Part shown: one piece after another, positions 31,101 through 40,637 of the stretch | Layout of the letters: each line of letters opens with the position of its first letter | Position numbering within the stretch: position 1 is the first letter of the stretch | The notes under the pieces: model-generated | Seen by the model: the letters and a program-made list of their open reading frames with translations, nothing else | Database searches by the model: none | Told to the model about the DNA's origin: nothing | DNA from: Curvibacter gracilis ATCC BAA-807 | Lineage (GTDB): Bacteria; Pseudomonadota; Gammaproteobacteria; Burkholderiales; Burkholderiaceae_C | Assembly (NCBI RefSeq): GCF_000518645.1 | Contig: NZ_JADZ01000023.1 | Location: 1-64,000, forward strand | Direction: 5' to 3' | DNA length: 64,000 bases | Made by a program: the position numbers and the translations under genes

Positions 31101-34098
31101 GCAGCGTGGTCTCGCACAGCAGCAGGCCGCGGCTGTCGCTGCGCCCGCTGCACACGGTGCCCAGCTCCTGGCGGCTGCTCTGGTTGTCGTAGGCATAAAA
31201 GCCGCCCACCATGCGCTTGCGGCTGGTGGTGGTGCGGCGCGCCACGGCGCGCACCTCCAGCGGCACATCGGCCTGGGCCCGGCCGTCCGTGCTCAGCGCC
31301 AGGGCCTGGAAGCGCAGGGTCTGGCCGCTGGCCACCCAGCCCTCGGTCTTGAGGCCCGGCACCACGGCCGCGGGCCACAGCACCTGCTGGCTGCGCAGGG
31401 TCTGCACCTCGCCGTTGGGGTCGGCATAGCGCGCCTCCAACAGCAGGTCCTGGGGCTGGCGCGAGGCCGGCAGCTCGGGCAGGTTCAGCCGGCCGCTGCC
31501 CTGGCGGTCCAGCAGCAGCGGCAGCTTGTCGGCCACCACCCGCTGGTCCTGCGCGGCCTGGGGTTGTTCTTCGTCGGCCTGCTCGCTCGCCGCCTGCGGC
31601 CCGCGGGGCGGGTTGAAGCTGAACTCGTCGTAATCGGCAAAGGCCGTGGTGTGCGGGCGCACCAGCGCCGACACCCGCACCGGCAGCTGGGCCGCCGGTC
31701 CCCCCGACACGTAGCTGACCTGCACCTGGGTCGGCAGGCTGCTCAGGTGGACCAGGGGGCCCTTGCCCACCGGACCGATCTGGCCCTGCAACACCGGCAG
31801 CCGGAACTCTTCCACCCGGAACAGCCCGCTTTGCCGGCCGTCCAGGCTCACGTTGTAGACGCCCAGCTTGGCCGCGGGCGGGATGGCGAACTCGCTCTCG
31901 GCGCTGAAGCCGCCGCTGGCGGTCTGGCGCCAGCGCAAGGGCAGGCTGAACTGCTGGCCACTGCCCTCGTGGGTGATGAGCACGGAGGCCGGGCCCTTGG
32001 GCGGCAGGCCCAGGCCCTGGCGGGTTTCGGTGCGCAGGAAGTGCTTCATGGCCACGGTCTCGCCGGCGCGCAGCAGCATGCGGTCGAACACGGTGTGGGC
32101 CCGCACATCGGGGCGGGCCTCCTGGCTGGTGGGCACATTGAAGCGCCAGGATTCGATGCCTCGGTTCCAGTCGCTCCAGGTGAAGGCCAGGTCTTCCACC
32201 CCATCGGGGCCCTTGGCGCGGGCGCTGACGAAATAGGCTTGGCGATAGTCGGCATCGTCTGCGTCTTCGCCGGCCCGAGGCCGGGCACCGCTTTGCGGGC
32301 AGGCCGGCGGGTTGGGCGCCAGGTTGCCAAAATCGACCAGCCCCTGGGCATTGGTGCGGCCCTGGGCCAGCTCGCGGCCCGCGCAATCCGACACGCGCAC
32401 CAGGGCCCCAGCCACCACCGTGCCCTTGTCCAGGGTGGTGACCCAGGCCTGGGCATTTTCACGGCCGAGCTTGAAATGCACCCCCAGGTTGGTGACCAGG
32501 GCCGAGGTGCGCACCACCATGCTGCGGCCGGGCCCGTAGCCTTCGGCCAGCAGTTTTTCGCCCAGGCGACGCGACTGGATCTCGACCACGTGGAAGCCCG
32601 GGCTCAGCGGAATGCCCACCACCTCGAAGGGGCGTGGATCGGGGCTGTCGGTCTTGGGCAGGTCCAGGGCCTTCACGCCCGGCAAGCCGTCGATCAGCGA
32701 CAGCATGCGCGACTCGACCTGGCCCCGGGTGTCGGGCAGCACCTCTTTGGGCAGCGGGCCCTTCACGTCACGGGCGGCCCGGCTGCGCGGCACCCAGAAG
32801 GCGTCATAGGCCTGCACCTTGCGGTACCAGGCGATGATGTCGGCGTCGTCCTTGGGCTGCAGGTCGCGCACCTGGCCGGGGCTCAGGCCCTTCACCTGCA
32901 GGGCCGGCTCGACCTGACGCAGCGTGACGGGCAGCAAGGCGGGCCCCCCCGGCTCGGCCAGGCGCTCGATCACGCCAAACGGGGCGGCGGCAAACTTGGC
33001 CAGTGGCGGCATGGCCCCGGTGGCCACGGCCAGCGGAAAGGTGGCGGCATTGCTCAGGGCTCGGCCCGACACATCGGCAAAGCCCGAAGGCAGGGTCAGG
33101 CGGTAGGCCTTGCGCTCGGGAAAAACCCCCTTGAAGCTGAGCGAAGTCACCGCGCCCTCGGTGCCTTCGTCGGCCGCATCCAGGCTGGGGGCCAGGCTGC
33201 CGCCGTCGTGCTGCAGGCGCACGCCTTCGGCCAGGCGCCGCGGCACCGCGGCGTTGAAGTGCAGCGTCATGGGCCGGATCGGCAGGCAGGCGGCCTGGGC
33301 GTTTTCGCGCTCGCAGCTGAAACTGGCGGCAAAGGCTTCGCGCACCTGGTAGCGCCAGCGCTTGTCCAGCTTGCTGAGCACACCGCTCGGGGTGGCCACC
33401 CCTTTGCCCACCACCAGGTCCAGTTCCGAGCCCGGCGCCAACTGGCGCGGGCAGCGCACCGTGTGGTAGCGCAAGGGCTCGGCGGCGGCGGCCTTGCCCA
33501 GGCCCAGGGCCTGCAGCAAGGCTGTGCGATCCGCCGGCTCCAACGGCTTCACGGGCATGCGCTCGCCCAGGCCCTGCAGCTCGCAGGCCACCTGGGCCTG
33601 CACACTGGCCGCCGTGGCCGGGCCGTTGAACTGCAGCACGAAGAACTGCCCCTCATCGATGGGCGCGTAATGCCCGGGCCGGATGTTCTGTACAAACGGC
33701 CCGCCGGTGTTGAAGCGGAAACGGTTGCGCCCGCTCAGGGCCACGCCCTTGGGCGAGGTGAAACCCGGGCGGGCCTGCAGTTCGCAGGCCACGCCGGGCG
33801 GCAGGTCACGCTCGAAATCAAAGGCCCACTCCCGGTCGCTGAGCCAGCGACCACTGCCCCGGCCGGCGCTGGCGTCATCGCACACCAGGCTGAGCGGGGC
33901 GGGGGCGGCCGGGTCGCCGAAGGTGACGGCGGGCTCGTCAAAGCGCGCCAGGACCTGGCGCACCTGGGCCACCTCGCCCTGGGGTGACAGGGTGCTGATC
34001 TGCAGCGCCTGGGCGGCGGTGGCGAACAGGCCGATGCAGGCCCACAGGCCAACTCGCCAGCGTCGCAGGGCCTTCTGGAACGGGACATTCTTGTTCAT
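28123..34098 (-). CDS. yfhM: Bacterial alpha-2-macroglobulin (YfhM type)
   Basis: This 1991-residue periplasmic protease trap has MG-domain stretches throughout (for example SDGRAQADVPLEV-like and DKPGYGVRGQAQVTLQARL). The thioester motif CLEQ is intact at 1500-1503 (YPFACLEQKTSK), followed by the alpha-alpha barrel thioester domain and a C-terminal receptor-like domain. The ATG at 34098 has a GAGGAGGTG site; a longer reading to 34236 is rejected. The N-terminus looks like a type I signal peptide ending TAAQA, without an obvious lipobox, whereas E. coli YfhM is a lipoprotein. It is longer than E. coli YfhM (about 1650). It is coupled to pbpC by ATGA. Confidence 0.93.
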   Translation of the reverse strand: MNKNVPFQKALRRWRVGLWACIGLFATAAQALQISTLSPQGEVAQVRQVLARFDEPAVTFGDPAAPAPLSLVCDDASAGRGSGRWLSDREWAFDFERDLPPGVACELQARPGFTSPKGVALSGRNRFRFNTGGPFVQNIRPGHYAPIDEGQFFVLQFNGPATAASVQAQVACELQGLGERMPVKPLEPADRTALLQALGLGKAAAAEPLRYHTVRCPRQLAPGSELDLVVGKGVATPSGVLSKLDKRWRYQVREAFAASFSCERENAQAACLPIRPMTLHFNAAVPRRLAEGVRLQHDGGSLAPSLDAADEGTEGAVTSLSFKGVFPERKAYRLTLPSGFADVSGRALSNAATFPLAVATGAMPPLAKFAAAPFGVIERLAEPGGPALLPVTLRQVEPALQVKGLSPGQVRDLQPKDDADIIAWYRKVQAYDAFWVPRSRAARDVKGPLPKEVLPDTRGQVESRMLSLIDGLPGVKALDLPKTDSPDPRPFEVVGIPLSPGFHVVEIQSRRLGEKLLAEGYGPGRSMVVRTSALVTNLGVHFKLGRENAQAWVTTLDKGTVVAGALVRVSDCAGRELAQGRTNAQGLVDFGNLAPNPPACPQSGARPRAGEDADDADYRQAYFVSARAKGPDGVEDLAFTWSDWNRGIESWRFNVPTSQEARPDVRAHTVFDRMLLRAGETVAMKHFLRTETRQGLGLPPKGPASVLITHEGSGQQFSLPLRWRQTASGGFSAESEFAIPPAAKLGVYNVSLDGRQSGLFRVEEFRLPVLQGQIGPVGKGPLVHLSSLPTQVQVSYVSGGPAAQLPVRVSALVRPHTTAFADYDEFSFNPPRGPQAASEQADEEQPQAAQDQRVVADKLPLLLDRQGSGRLNLPELPASRQPQDLLLEARYADPNGEVQTLRSQQVLWPAAVVPGLKTEGWVASGQTLRFQALALSTDGRAQADVPLEVRAVARRTTTSRKRMVGGFYAYDNQSSRQELGTVCSGRSDSRGLLLCETTLREAGEVELVVTAKDAQGHEAQAAGTVWITRQGELWFGGDNHDRIDVLPEKKSYQPGETARLQVRMPFRYATALVSVEREGVLHSEVVQLNGQDPTVQLKVQPGWGPNVYVSVLALRGRLREVPWYSLFTWGYKTPREWWTAFWFEGREYVAPSALVDLSKPAFRLGLAELRVGTAAHRIEVKVSTDKPGYGVRGQAQVTLQARLPDGRPAANAEVAVAVVDQALLELMPNTSWNVLDAMLQRRAWGVETSTAQMEIVGRRHYGRKAVPAGGGGGRSNTRELLDTLLLWQPRVQLDAQGQATLKVPLNDAITTFQVVAVADAGAGLFGTGQAAIRVTQDLQIISGLPPLVREDDQYRAQFTLRNTTAKPMKVQVSARATLLAPPPQTLDIPPGEAREVAWTVTAPAQLGQTRAQALLWEVEAQDSLSGARDALKASQRLIPLTPLTVRQATLVQLDGPFSLDVAAPAGALPGRGGLKLALQPRLADGLPGVRDWFANYPFACLEQKTSKAVGLRDARLWQTVLAQMPTYLDSDGLASYFPPRDGDAQRGSDVLSAYLLAATDEAAGLNPAFALPDALRDPLARGLTAFVEGRISRDFWSPRKDLDMRKIAAIEALSRYGLAPARLLGSVGVAPNQWPTHTVIDWYNILRRVKDVPQREQRLAEASQVLRARLSYQGSKLVFSTEADDAWWWMMQNGDVNAARLLLAVQDDPAWKDDLGRLAAGFIGRQQNGAWHTTTANLWGGLALEKFSARFEATPVTGSTRASLGAASGSVDWARVERAKPADSQGAAHQTTWFGAPAAPGGWRNNTLNLPWPAEGAKAPLVLSHAGSGKPWLTLQALAAVPLQAPVNAGYQIRKTVTALEQAVKGRYSRGDVLRVSLEVNASADMSWVVLSDPVPAGATVLGSGLGRDSEIATQGERRQGNAWPAFEERSFEAFRSYYEYLPKGTIKLEYTLRLNNVGSFALPPSRVEAMYAPEMFGEAPNEVVKVDAAP

Positions 34099-34232
34099 AC
34101 GCACCTCCTCAACCGGCTCTGGGGGAACAAAAGCGTTCACCAGGCTGGCTCCGGATGGCATCGTATGAGAAAGCTGTGACCACCGGCCAGTGGGGGGGCC
34201 CGTGTCTGCCAATTTTCGAGCCCCAAAATGCA

Positions 34233-34259
34233 ACAAGCCCCCGCATTGCGGGGGCTTGT
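34233..34259 (-). terminator. Strong stem-loop downstream of mucD
   Basis: ACAAGCCCCCGC-ATT-GCGGGGGCTTGT is a perfect 12-bp inverted repeat with a three-base loop, 57 bases past the mucD stop. On the minus strand it is followed by TGCATTTTGG, a short broken T-run. It most likely ends the mucD transcript and separates it from yfhM. Confidence 0.75.
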
Positions 34260-34316
34260 GTTCAAGGCCGGGGGCGCACAGGCCCCTCGCGGGTCAACGC
34301 GCAGGCCCCTCGCGGC

Positions 34317-35831
34317 TCAACCCAGGCGGATCGGCACAAAGATGCGCTGATCACCACGCTGGATCAGCAAGGCCACCGACTTGTCGGATTTGGCCACCGC
34401 CTCGCGCACCTGGTCCACCGAGCGCACGTTGGTGCCGTTGACGGCCAGCAGGACGTCGCCCTGCTGCACGCCGGCCCGGGCCGCGGCGCCCCGGGCGTCT
34501 TGCACCAGCAGGCCGCTTTCGGCGCCGATCTGCTCGCGCTCCTGCGGCTGCAGGGGGCGCAAGGCCAGACCGAGCTTGCCCTGATCCGCGGGCTTGTCGC
34601 CTTCGGCCTTGGCCGACTTGTCGCCCACCTTGACCAACTGGGCCTGCAGCGTCTCGGAACTGCCCTTGCGCCAGACGTTGATGCTGACCTTGTCGCCCGG
34701 CGAAGCCAGGGCGATCAGGGCCGGCAGGTCGCCCGAGGACACGATGCGCTGGCCGTTGACCTGACGGATCACGTCACCGGGCTGCAGGCCGGCGCGCTCG
34801 GCCGGGCCGCCCTTCTCGACGCTGGACACCAGCGCCCCCTCAGGCCGGTCGAGCTTGAAGGAGTCGGCCAGGGTCTGGTTGACCTCCTGCACCACCACGC
34901 CGAGGCGGGCATGCTCGACCTTGCCGGTGGCCACGATCTGGTCGCGGATGCGGATCGCCACGTCCACGGGAATCGCAAACGACACGCCCTGGTAGCCCCC
35001 GGTGCGGCTGTAGATCTGCGAGTTGATGCCCACCACCTCGCCGCGCGCATTGAACAGCGGCCCGCCCGAGTTGCCGGGGTTGATGGCCACGTCGGTCTGG
35101 ATGAAGGGCACCGCGCTGTCGTCCGGCAGGGTGCGGCCCTTGGCGCTGACCACGCCGGCCGTCACGGTGTTCTCAAAGCCGAAGGGCGAGCCGATGGCCA
35201 GCACCCACTCACCCACCTTGAGGTCGGCCATGCGGCCGAACTTGACCACGGGCAGGTTCTTGGCCTCGACCTTGATCACGGCCACGTCGGTGCGCGGGTC
35301 CGAGCCCAGCACCTTGGCGCGCAGTTCGCGCCGGTCGGTCAGCTTGACCGTGACCTCCTTGGCGCCCTTGACCACATGGGCGTTGGTGAGGATCACGCCG
35401 TCTTCACTGACGATGAAGCCCGAGCCCTGGCCCCGGGTGGGGGTCTCCTGGGCCCGTGGCCCCTGGCGCTGGCCGGGCATGGGGCCGCCGAAGCGGCGGA
35501 AGAACTCGGCGATGGCCGGCGGCATCTCCTGGGCACCGGCGTCGGCGTCATCATCGTCGTCGTTGGACTCGTTGCTCACGCGGGTGGTGCCCACCACGCT
35601 GATGTTGACCACGGCCGGGCCGTAGCGCTCGGTGATCGCCGAGAAATCGGGTGCCTGCACACCACCGACCGGGGCGCTGGCGGCAGGGCTGGCGGCCGCG
35701 ACCAGGGCCGGCGGGGTCTGGGCGTGGGCCAGGCCCAGGTGCACGGCCGACACGCCGGCGCCCCCCAGGGCCCCCGCCGCCAGCAGGGCCATGACCAGAC
35801 GGGATGCGGGCCATTGAATGGTGTTTTTCAT
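34317..35831 (-). CDS. mucD: Periplasmic serine protease, DegP/MucD family
   Basis: This 504-residue HtrA protease has a signal peptide (to about residue 37), a trypsin-like domain with His152 (LTNAHVV), Asp182 (RTDVAV) and Ser255 (NPGNSGGP), and two PDZ domains (about 290-375 and 410-500). An acidic run (NDDDDDADA) sits in the LA-loop region. It degrades or refolds misfolded envelope proteins. The ATG at 35831 follows a CAGGAGT site. It is alone in its transcript, with a terminator after it and a direct-repeat element upstream (35883-35899). Confidence 0.93.
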   Translation of the reverse strand: MKNTIQWPASRLVMALLAAGALGGAGVSAVHLGLAHAQTPPALVAAASPAASAPVGGVQAPDFSAITERYGPAVVNISVVGTTRVSNESNDDDDDADAGAQEMPPAIAEFFRRFGGPMPGQRQGPRAQETPTRGQGSGFIVSEDGVILTNAHVVKGAKEVTVKLTDRRELRAKVLGSDPRTDVAVIKVEAKNLPVVKFGRMADLKVGEWVLAIGSPFGFENTVTAGVVSAKGRTLPDDSAVPFIQTDVAINPGNSGGPLFNARGEVVGINSQIYSRTGGYQGVSFAIPVDVAIRIRDQIVATGKVEHARLGVVVQEVNQTLADSFKLDRPEGALVSSVEKGGPAERAGLQPGDVIRQVNGQRIVSSGDLPALIALASPGDKVSINVWRKGSSETLQAQLVKVGDKSAKAEGDKPADQGKLGLALRPLQPQEREQIGAESGLLVQDARGAAARAGVQQGDVLLAVNGTNVRSVDQVREAVAKSDKSVALLIQRGDQRIFVPIRLG

Positions 35832-35882
35832 CGAAGACTCCTGACCAAAACGGTGTTGCGATGAAAGCAATGTGCCCGGCCA

Positions 35883-35899
35883 GTCTTAGCGCTGTCTTA
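35883..35899 (-). promoter_or_regulatory. Direct repeat upstream of mucD, PmrA/QseB-type box
   Basis: On the minus strand TAAGAC-AGCGC-TAAGAC is a perfect six-base direct repeat with an 11-base period, 52 bases before the mucD ATG. An 11-base-spaced direct repeat with a TTAAG core is the arrangement recognised by PmrA/QseB-class OmpR regulators. Such a regulator is encoded 2.5 kb away (38354-39013). The link is inferred. Confidence 0.4.
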
Positions 35900-36099
35900 A
35901 ACCCCCCGCCCCCGGCGGCAGCGACCCCGCCCGGGCCCAAGCTGCTGCCAATCGATGCAAGCACAACAGGTGTTGTAAGGCCCGTCATCAATGGTTTCAG
36001 AAAGGCCTTCTGGCTGCCGTTTCGCCACGTCCAGCCGGTACATTCGCGCCGGTTTGCCGGACATCCCAACTCAGCCCTCCCTCCCCCGCCCTGCATGAC

Positions 36100-36981
36100 A
36101 TGAAACTCCAGACCCGACTGATCGACCTTGAAATCCGTGACCAGGGGCCCGCCAAGGCCCCGGTGGTGCTGTTGATCATGGGCCTGGGCATGCAACTGAT
36201 CTCCTGGCCCTCGCGCCTGGTCGACACCTTGCTGGCCGCGGGCTACCGGGTGATCCGCTTCGACAACCGCGATGCGGGCCTGTCGCAGCGCTTTCCGGAG
36301 TTGGGCGTGCCCAACCTGCCCTGGGCCTGGCTGCGCCATTCGGTGGGCCTGCCCATCCGCCCCCCCTACTCGCTGCAGGACATGGCCCGCGACACCCTGT
36401 CGCTGCTGGACGCACTCGACATCGCGGGCGCCCATGTGCTGGGGGTGGACCTGGGCGGCATGATCGGCCAGCACATGGCCTTGATGGAACCAGGCCGGGT
36501 GCGCAGCCTGTGCAGCGTGATGAGCAGCAGCGGGGCCCGTCACCTGCCCGGCCCCGAGCGCGCCGTGCGCGCCGCCCTGCTGCGCCAGCCTGCGGGCGTC
36601 GACACCGCCAGCCTGCTGGCCCATCAGCAGGCCTTGTTCCACCTGTTGCGCAGCCCGTGCTTTCCGCAAGACCTGGAAGACCAGCGCAAGCGCCTGCTGG
36701 CCGGCATCCACCGGGCGGTCTACCCCGAGGGTGTGGTGCGGCAACTGGCCGCCGTGCTGGCCGACACCCAGCGCGCCGCCGCCCTGGCGCAGTTGCAGGT
36801 GCCCACCCTGGTGGTACACGGTCGCCAAGACCCCCTGCTGCCGGTGGCCTGCGGCGAAGACACCGCGCGCCGCATTCCGGGGGCCAGGCTGCTCACCATC
36901 GAAGGCATGGGCCACGACCTGCCGCCCGGCGTGGTGCAGGCCCTGCTGGCGGCGCTGCTGCCGCACCTGAAGATGCACTGA
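36100..36981 (+). CDS. Alpha/beta-hydrolase with Asp in the nucleophile position
   Basis: This 293-residue alpha/beta-hydrolase belongs to a group often annotated as methylesterase-like (RFDNRDAGLSQRF). The oxyanion region LIMGLGMQ, the acid HGRQDPLLP and the catalytic His in GMGHDLPP are present. The nucleophile elbow reads GVDLGG, so residue 117 is Asp (codon GAC, 36448-36450) where close relatives have Ser in GxSxGG. Asp nucleophiles occur in haloalkane dehalogenases and epoxide hydrolases of the same fold, so this may be a changed chemistry or an inactive relative. It is divergent from mucD and converges with the histidine kinase gene. Confidence 0.85.
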   Translation: MKLQTRLIDLEIRDQGPAKAPVVLLIMGLGMQLISWPSRLVDTLLAAGYRVIRFDNRDAGLSQRFPELGVPNLPWAWLRHSVGLPIRPPYSLQDMARDTLSLLDALDIAGAHVLGVDLGGMIGQHMALMEPGRVRSLCSVMSSSGARHLPGPERAVRAALLRQPAGVDTASLLAHQQALFHLLRSPCFPQDLEDQRKRLLAGIHRAVYPEGVVRQLAAVLADTQRAAALAQLQVPTLVVHGRQDPLLPVACGEDTARRIPGARLLTIEGMGHDLPPGVVQALLAALLPHLKMH

Positions 36982-36998
36982 GCGCGGTCAGAAAGTGC

Positions 36999-38354
36999 TC
37001 AGGCGGTCGTTGCTCCGATTTTTGCGTCGAAGGCCACCGTCACTTTCAGCCCGCCCAGGCGCTCCGAGTCGCCCAGGCTGACCCGGGCGCCGTGCTGCCG
37101 CGCCACCGCCTCCACGATGGCCAGGCCCAGGCCACTGCCCGGCACCTCGGCCACGCTCTCGCCGCGCTTGAAGCGGTCGAACACCCGGGCCCGCTCGCCC
37201 ACCGGGATGCCGGGGCCACTGTCCTCGACCACCCAGGCCGCCGTGCCATCCGCCTGGCGCAACAGCGAGACATCGATGGTGCCCGGGCCCGGGGTGTACT
37301 TGATGGCGTTGTCCACCAGGTTGCGCAGCAAAACACGCAAGGCCTCGGCCTGACCGGGCACGGTCAGCGCATCGGCCTGATCCACGCCCAGGTCCAGGCC
37401 GCGTGCGCCCGCCAGCGGCAGGCACTCGGCCATCACCTCGCGGGTCAGGGCCAGCAGATCGACCGGCTGGGCCTGGGCCTCGGGGGCCGATTCCTGGCGC
37501 GCCAGCAGCAGCAACTGCCCGACCAGGTCAATGGCCCGCTCGATGCCCTGGCGCAGGCGCTGGGCCGCCAGCTCACGCGTCGGCTCATCGGCCGCACGCT
37601 GCAGGGCCTGCATCTGCAGGCGCAGCGCCGTCAGGGGGGAGCGCAGTTCGTGTGCGGCATCGGCCACGAAGTGGCGCTGCGCCTGCAGCGTGCTCTGCAC
37701 GCGCGCGAACAGCGCGTTGAGCTCGCCCACCAGCGGGCGCACCTCGTCGGGCAGGCCCTGCTCGGGCAGGGGCGACAGGTCGTCGGCACTGCGCCGGGCC
37801 ACCTGGCGCTGCATGCGCTGCACCGGGCGCAGGGCCCGGCCGATGATCCAGCCCACCACCAGCATCAGCATGGGGGTGATGCCCAGCAGCGGCAGCACGG
37901 CCCGGAAGGCCAGGGCCCGGGCCCGCGCATCGCGCGCGCTCATGTCCTGCGCGATCTGCACCGTCTGCAAGGCAGTCTGCAGGGTGTAGACGCGGTAGCG
38001 CACGCCCCCGCTCTGGATGTCCGAAAAGCCCAGCACGGCGCGCCCCGGCAGCACCGAGCGCGGCGAGCGGAACAGTGGAAACCCGTCGGCCCCCCAGATC
38101 TGCACCTCGATGCCGGCGTCTTCGCTGGCCTCTTCGGGGTTGATCCAGCCCAGCGGCACGCCCTGCTGCACCGCCTGGGCCATCTGGCGCAGGTGCTCGT
38201 CGAACAGGGCATCGGCCTCGAACAAGGCATTGCGGTAGGCGGTGGCGGCCAGCACCGCGCAGGCCAGCAAGATGGTGCCCAGCACCAGTGCCTGCAGGCG
38301 CGCCCGCAGCGAATGTCGGGCCGGGGCCCAAAAACGCCACATCATTCGCCGCAT
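36999..38354 (-). CDS. Sensor histidine kinase, QseC/PmrB-like
   Basis: This 451-residue membrane kinase has two membrane helices (about 22-40 and 150-172) bracketing a periplasmic sensor, a HAMP region, a dimerisation domain with the phosphorylated His235 (ADAAHELRSPLTALR), and an ATPase domain with N-box RNLVDNAIKYTP, G1 DSGPGIP and G2 GSGLGLAIV. The ATG at 38354 shares one base with the regulator stop (TGATG), so the pair is coupled. The signal is unknown; QseC- and PmrB-type kinases respond to catechols, metals or envelope perturbation. Confidence 0.9.
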   Translation of the reverse strand: MRRMMWRFWAPARHSLRARLQALVLGTILLACAVLAATAYRNALFEADALFDEHLRQMAQAVQQGVPLGWINPEEASEDAGIEVQIWGADGFPLFRSPRSVLPGRAVLGFSDIQSGGVRYRVYTLQTALQTVQIAQDMSARDARARALAFRAVLPLLGITPMLMLVVGWIIGRALRPVQRMQRQVARRSADDLSPLPEQGLPDEVRPLVGELNALFARVQSTLQAQRHFVADAAHELRSPLTALRLQMQALQRAADEPTRELAAQRLRQGIERAIDLVGQLLLLARQESAPEAQAQPVDLLALTREVMAECLPLAGARGLDLGVDQADALTVPGQAEALRVLLRNLVDNAIKYTPGPGTIDVSLLRQADGTAAWVVEDSGPGIPVGERARVFDRFKRGESVAEVPGSGLGLAIVEAVARQHGARVSLGDSERLGGLKVTVAFDAKIGATTA

Positions 38355-39013
38355 CACTCGCGCGGCACCAGGTAGCCCAGGCCGCGCACGGTCTGGATCA
38401 GGCCGGCCCCCAGCTTCTTGCGCACGCCATGGATGTAGACCTCGACCGCATTGCTGCTGATGTCTTCCTTCCAGCTGAAGAGCTTTTCTTCGAGTTGAGC
38501 CCGCGAAAAAATCACCCCGGGGCGTGAGATCAGGGGCTCCAGCACCGCCCATTCGCGGGCTGACAGCGTCACGGGCTGGCCGTTGAGGCGGGCTTCGTGG
38601 GTGGCGGGGTTGAGGCTGACCCCGTGTTGTTCGAACACCGGGCCGGCCTGCCCGGCCTGGCGCCGCAGCAGGGCCCGCACGCGGGCCAGCAGCTCGTCGG
38701 TGTCAAAGGGCTTGACCACGTAATCGTCGGCGCCGGCATCCAGTCCGGCCACGCGGTCGCTGACCGCATCGCGTGCGGTGGCCACCAGCACCGGCAGGGT
38801 GCTGCGCCGCGCACGCAGATCGCGCAGCACCTGCAGCCCGTCGCGGCGCGGCAGGCCCAGGTCGAGCAGCATCAGGTCATAGGTGGCGCTGCGCAGGGCC
38901 GTGTCGGCCATCTCGCCATCGCGCACCCAATCGACCGCGTAGTGCTCGGCGCGCAGCACATCGAGCACGGCCTGGCCGATCATGGGGTCGTCTTCCACCA
39001 GCAGCAAACGCAT
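38354..39013 (-). CDS. OmpR-family response regulator, QseB/PmrA-like
   Basis: This 219-residue regulator has a receiver domain with the acidic pair EDD, phospho-acceptor Asp51 (LLDLGLP), Lys in VVKPFDT, and a winged-helix DNA-binding domain ending SNAVEVYIHGVRKKLG...VRGLGYLVPRE. It is the first gene of the two-gene system. PmrA/QseB-class proteins bind two half-sites spaced by 11 bases; a matching repeat stands before mucD. Confidence 0.92.
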   Translation of the reverse strand: MRLLLVEDDPMIGQAVLDVLRAEHYAVDWVRDGEMADTALRSATYDLMLLDLGLPRRDGLQVLRDLRARRSTLPVLVATARDAVSDRVAGLDAGADDYVVKPFDTDELLARVRALLRRQAGQAGPVFEQHGVSLNPATHEARLNGQPVTLSAREWAVLEPLISRPGVIFSRAQLEEKLFSWKEDISSNAVEVYIHGVRKKLGAGLIQTVRGLGYLVPRE

Positions 39014-39111
39014 CGCGCAGCACTCCGTTCAAAGGGACCGACACAGCCTAGCCGGGCAGGCTTAGAGCAGGCTGAAGCCCGCCCCTGCCCGCTCAGAACG
39101 TGTTGACGTTC

Positions 39112-40566
<1,455 letters not shown>

Positions 40567-40637
40567 GAAAAGCAATAATCCGTGTCGAGGGGGCCACTGG
40601 GCCACTGCCCAGGAGGTCGCTGAAAAGGCGATAGGCC

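Noticed and set aside
28624-33987. Very long open frame of about 1790 codons on the plus strand
   Set aside because: It is the antisense of yfhM. High GC at third codon positions removes stops from the opposite strand; its Gly/Ala/His/Arg/Gln-heavy composition matches no protein family.
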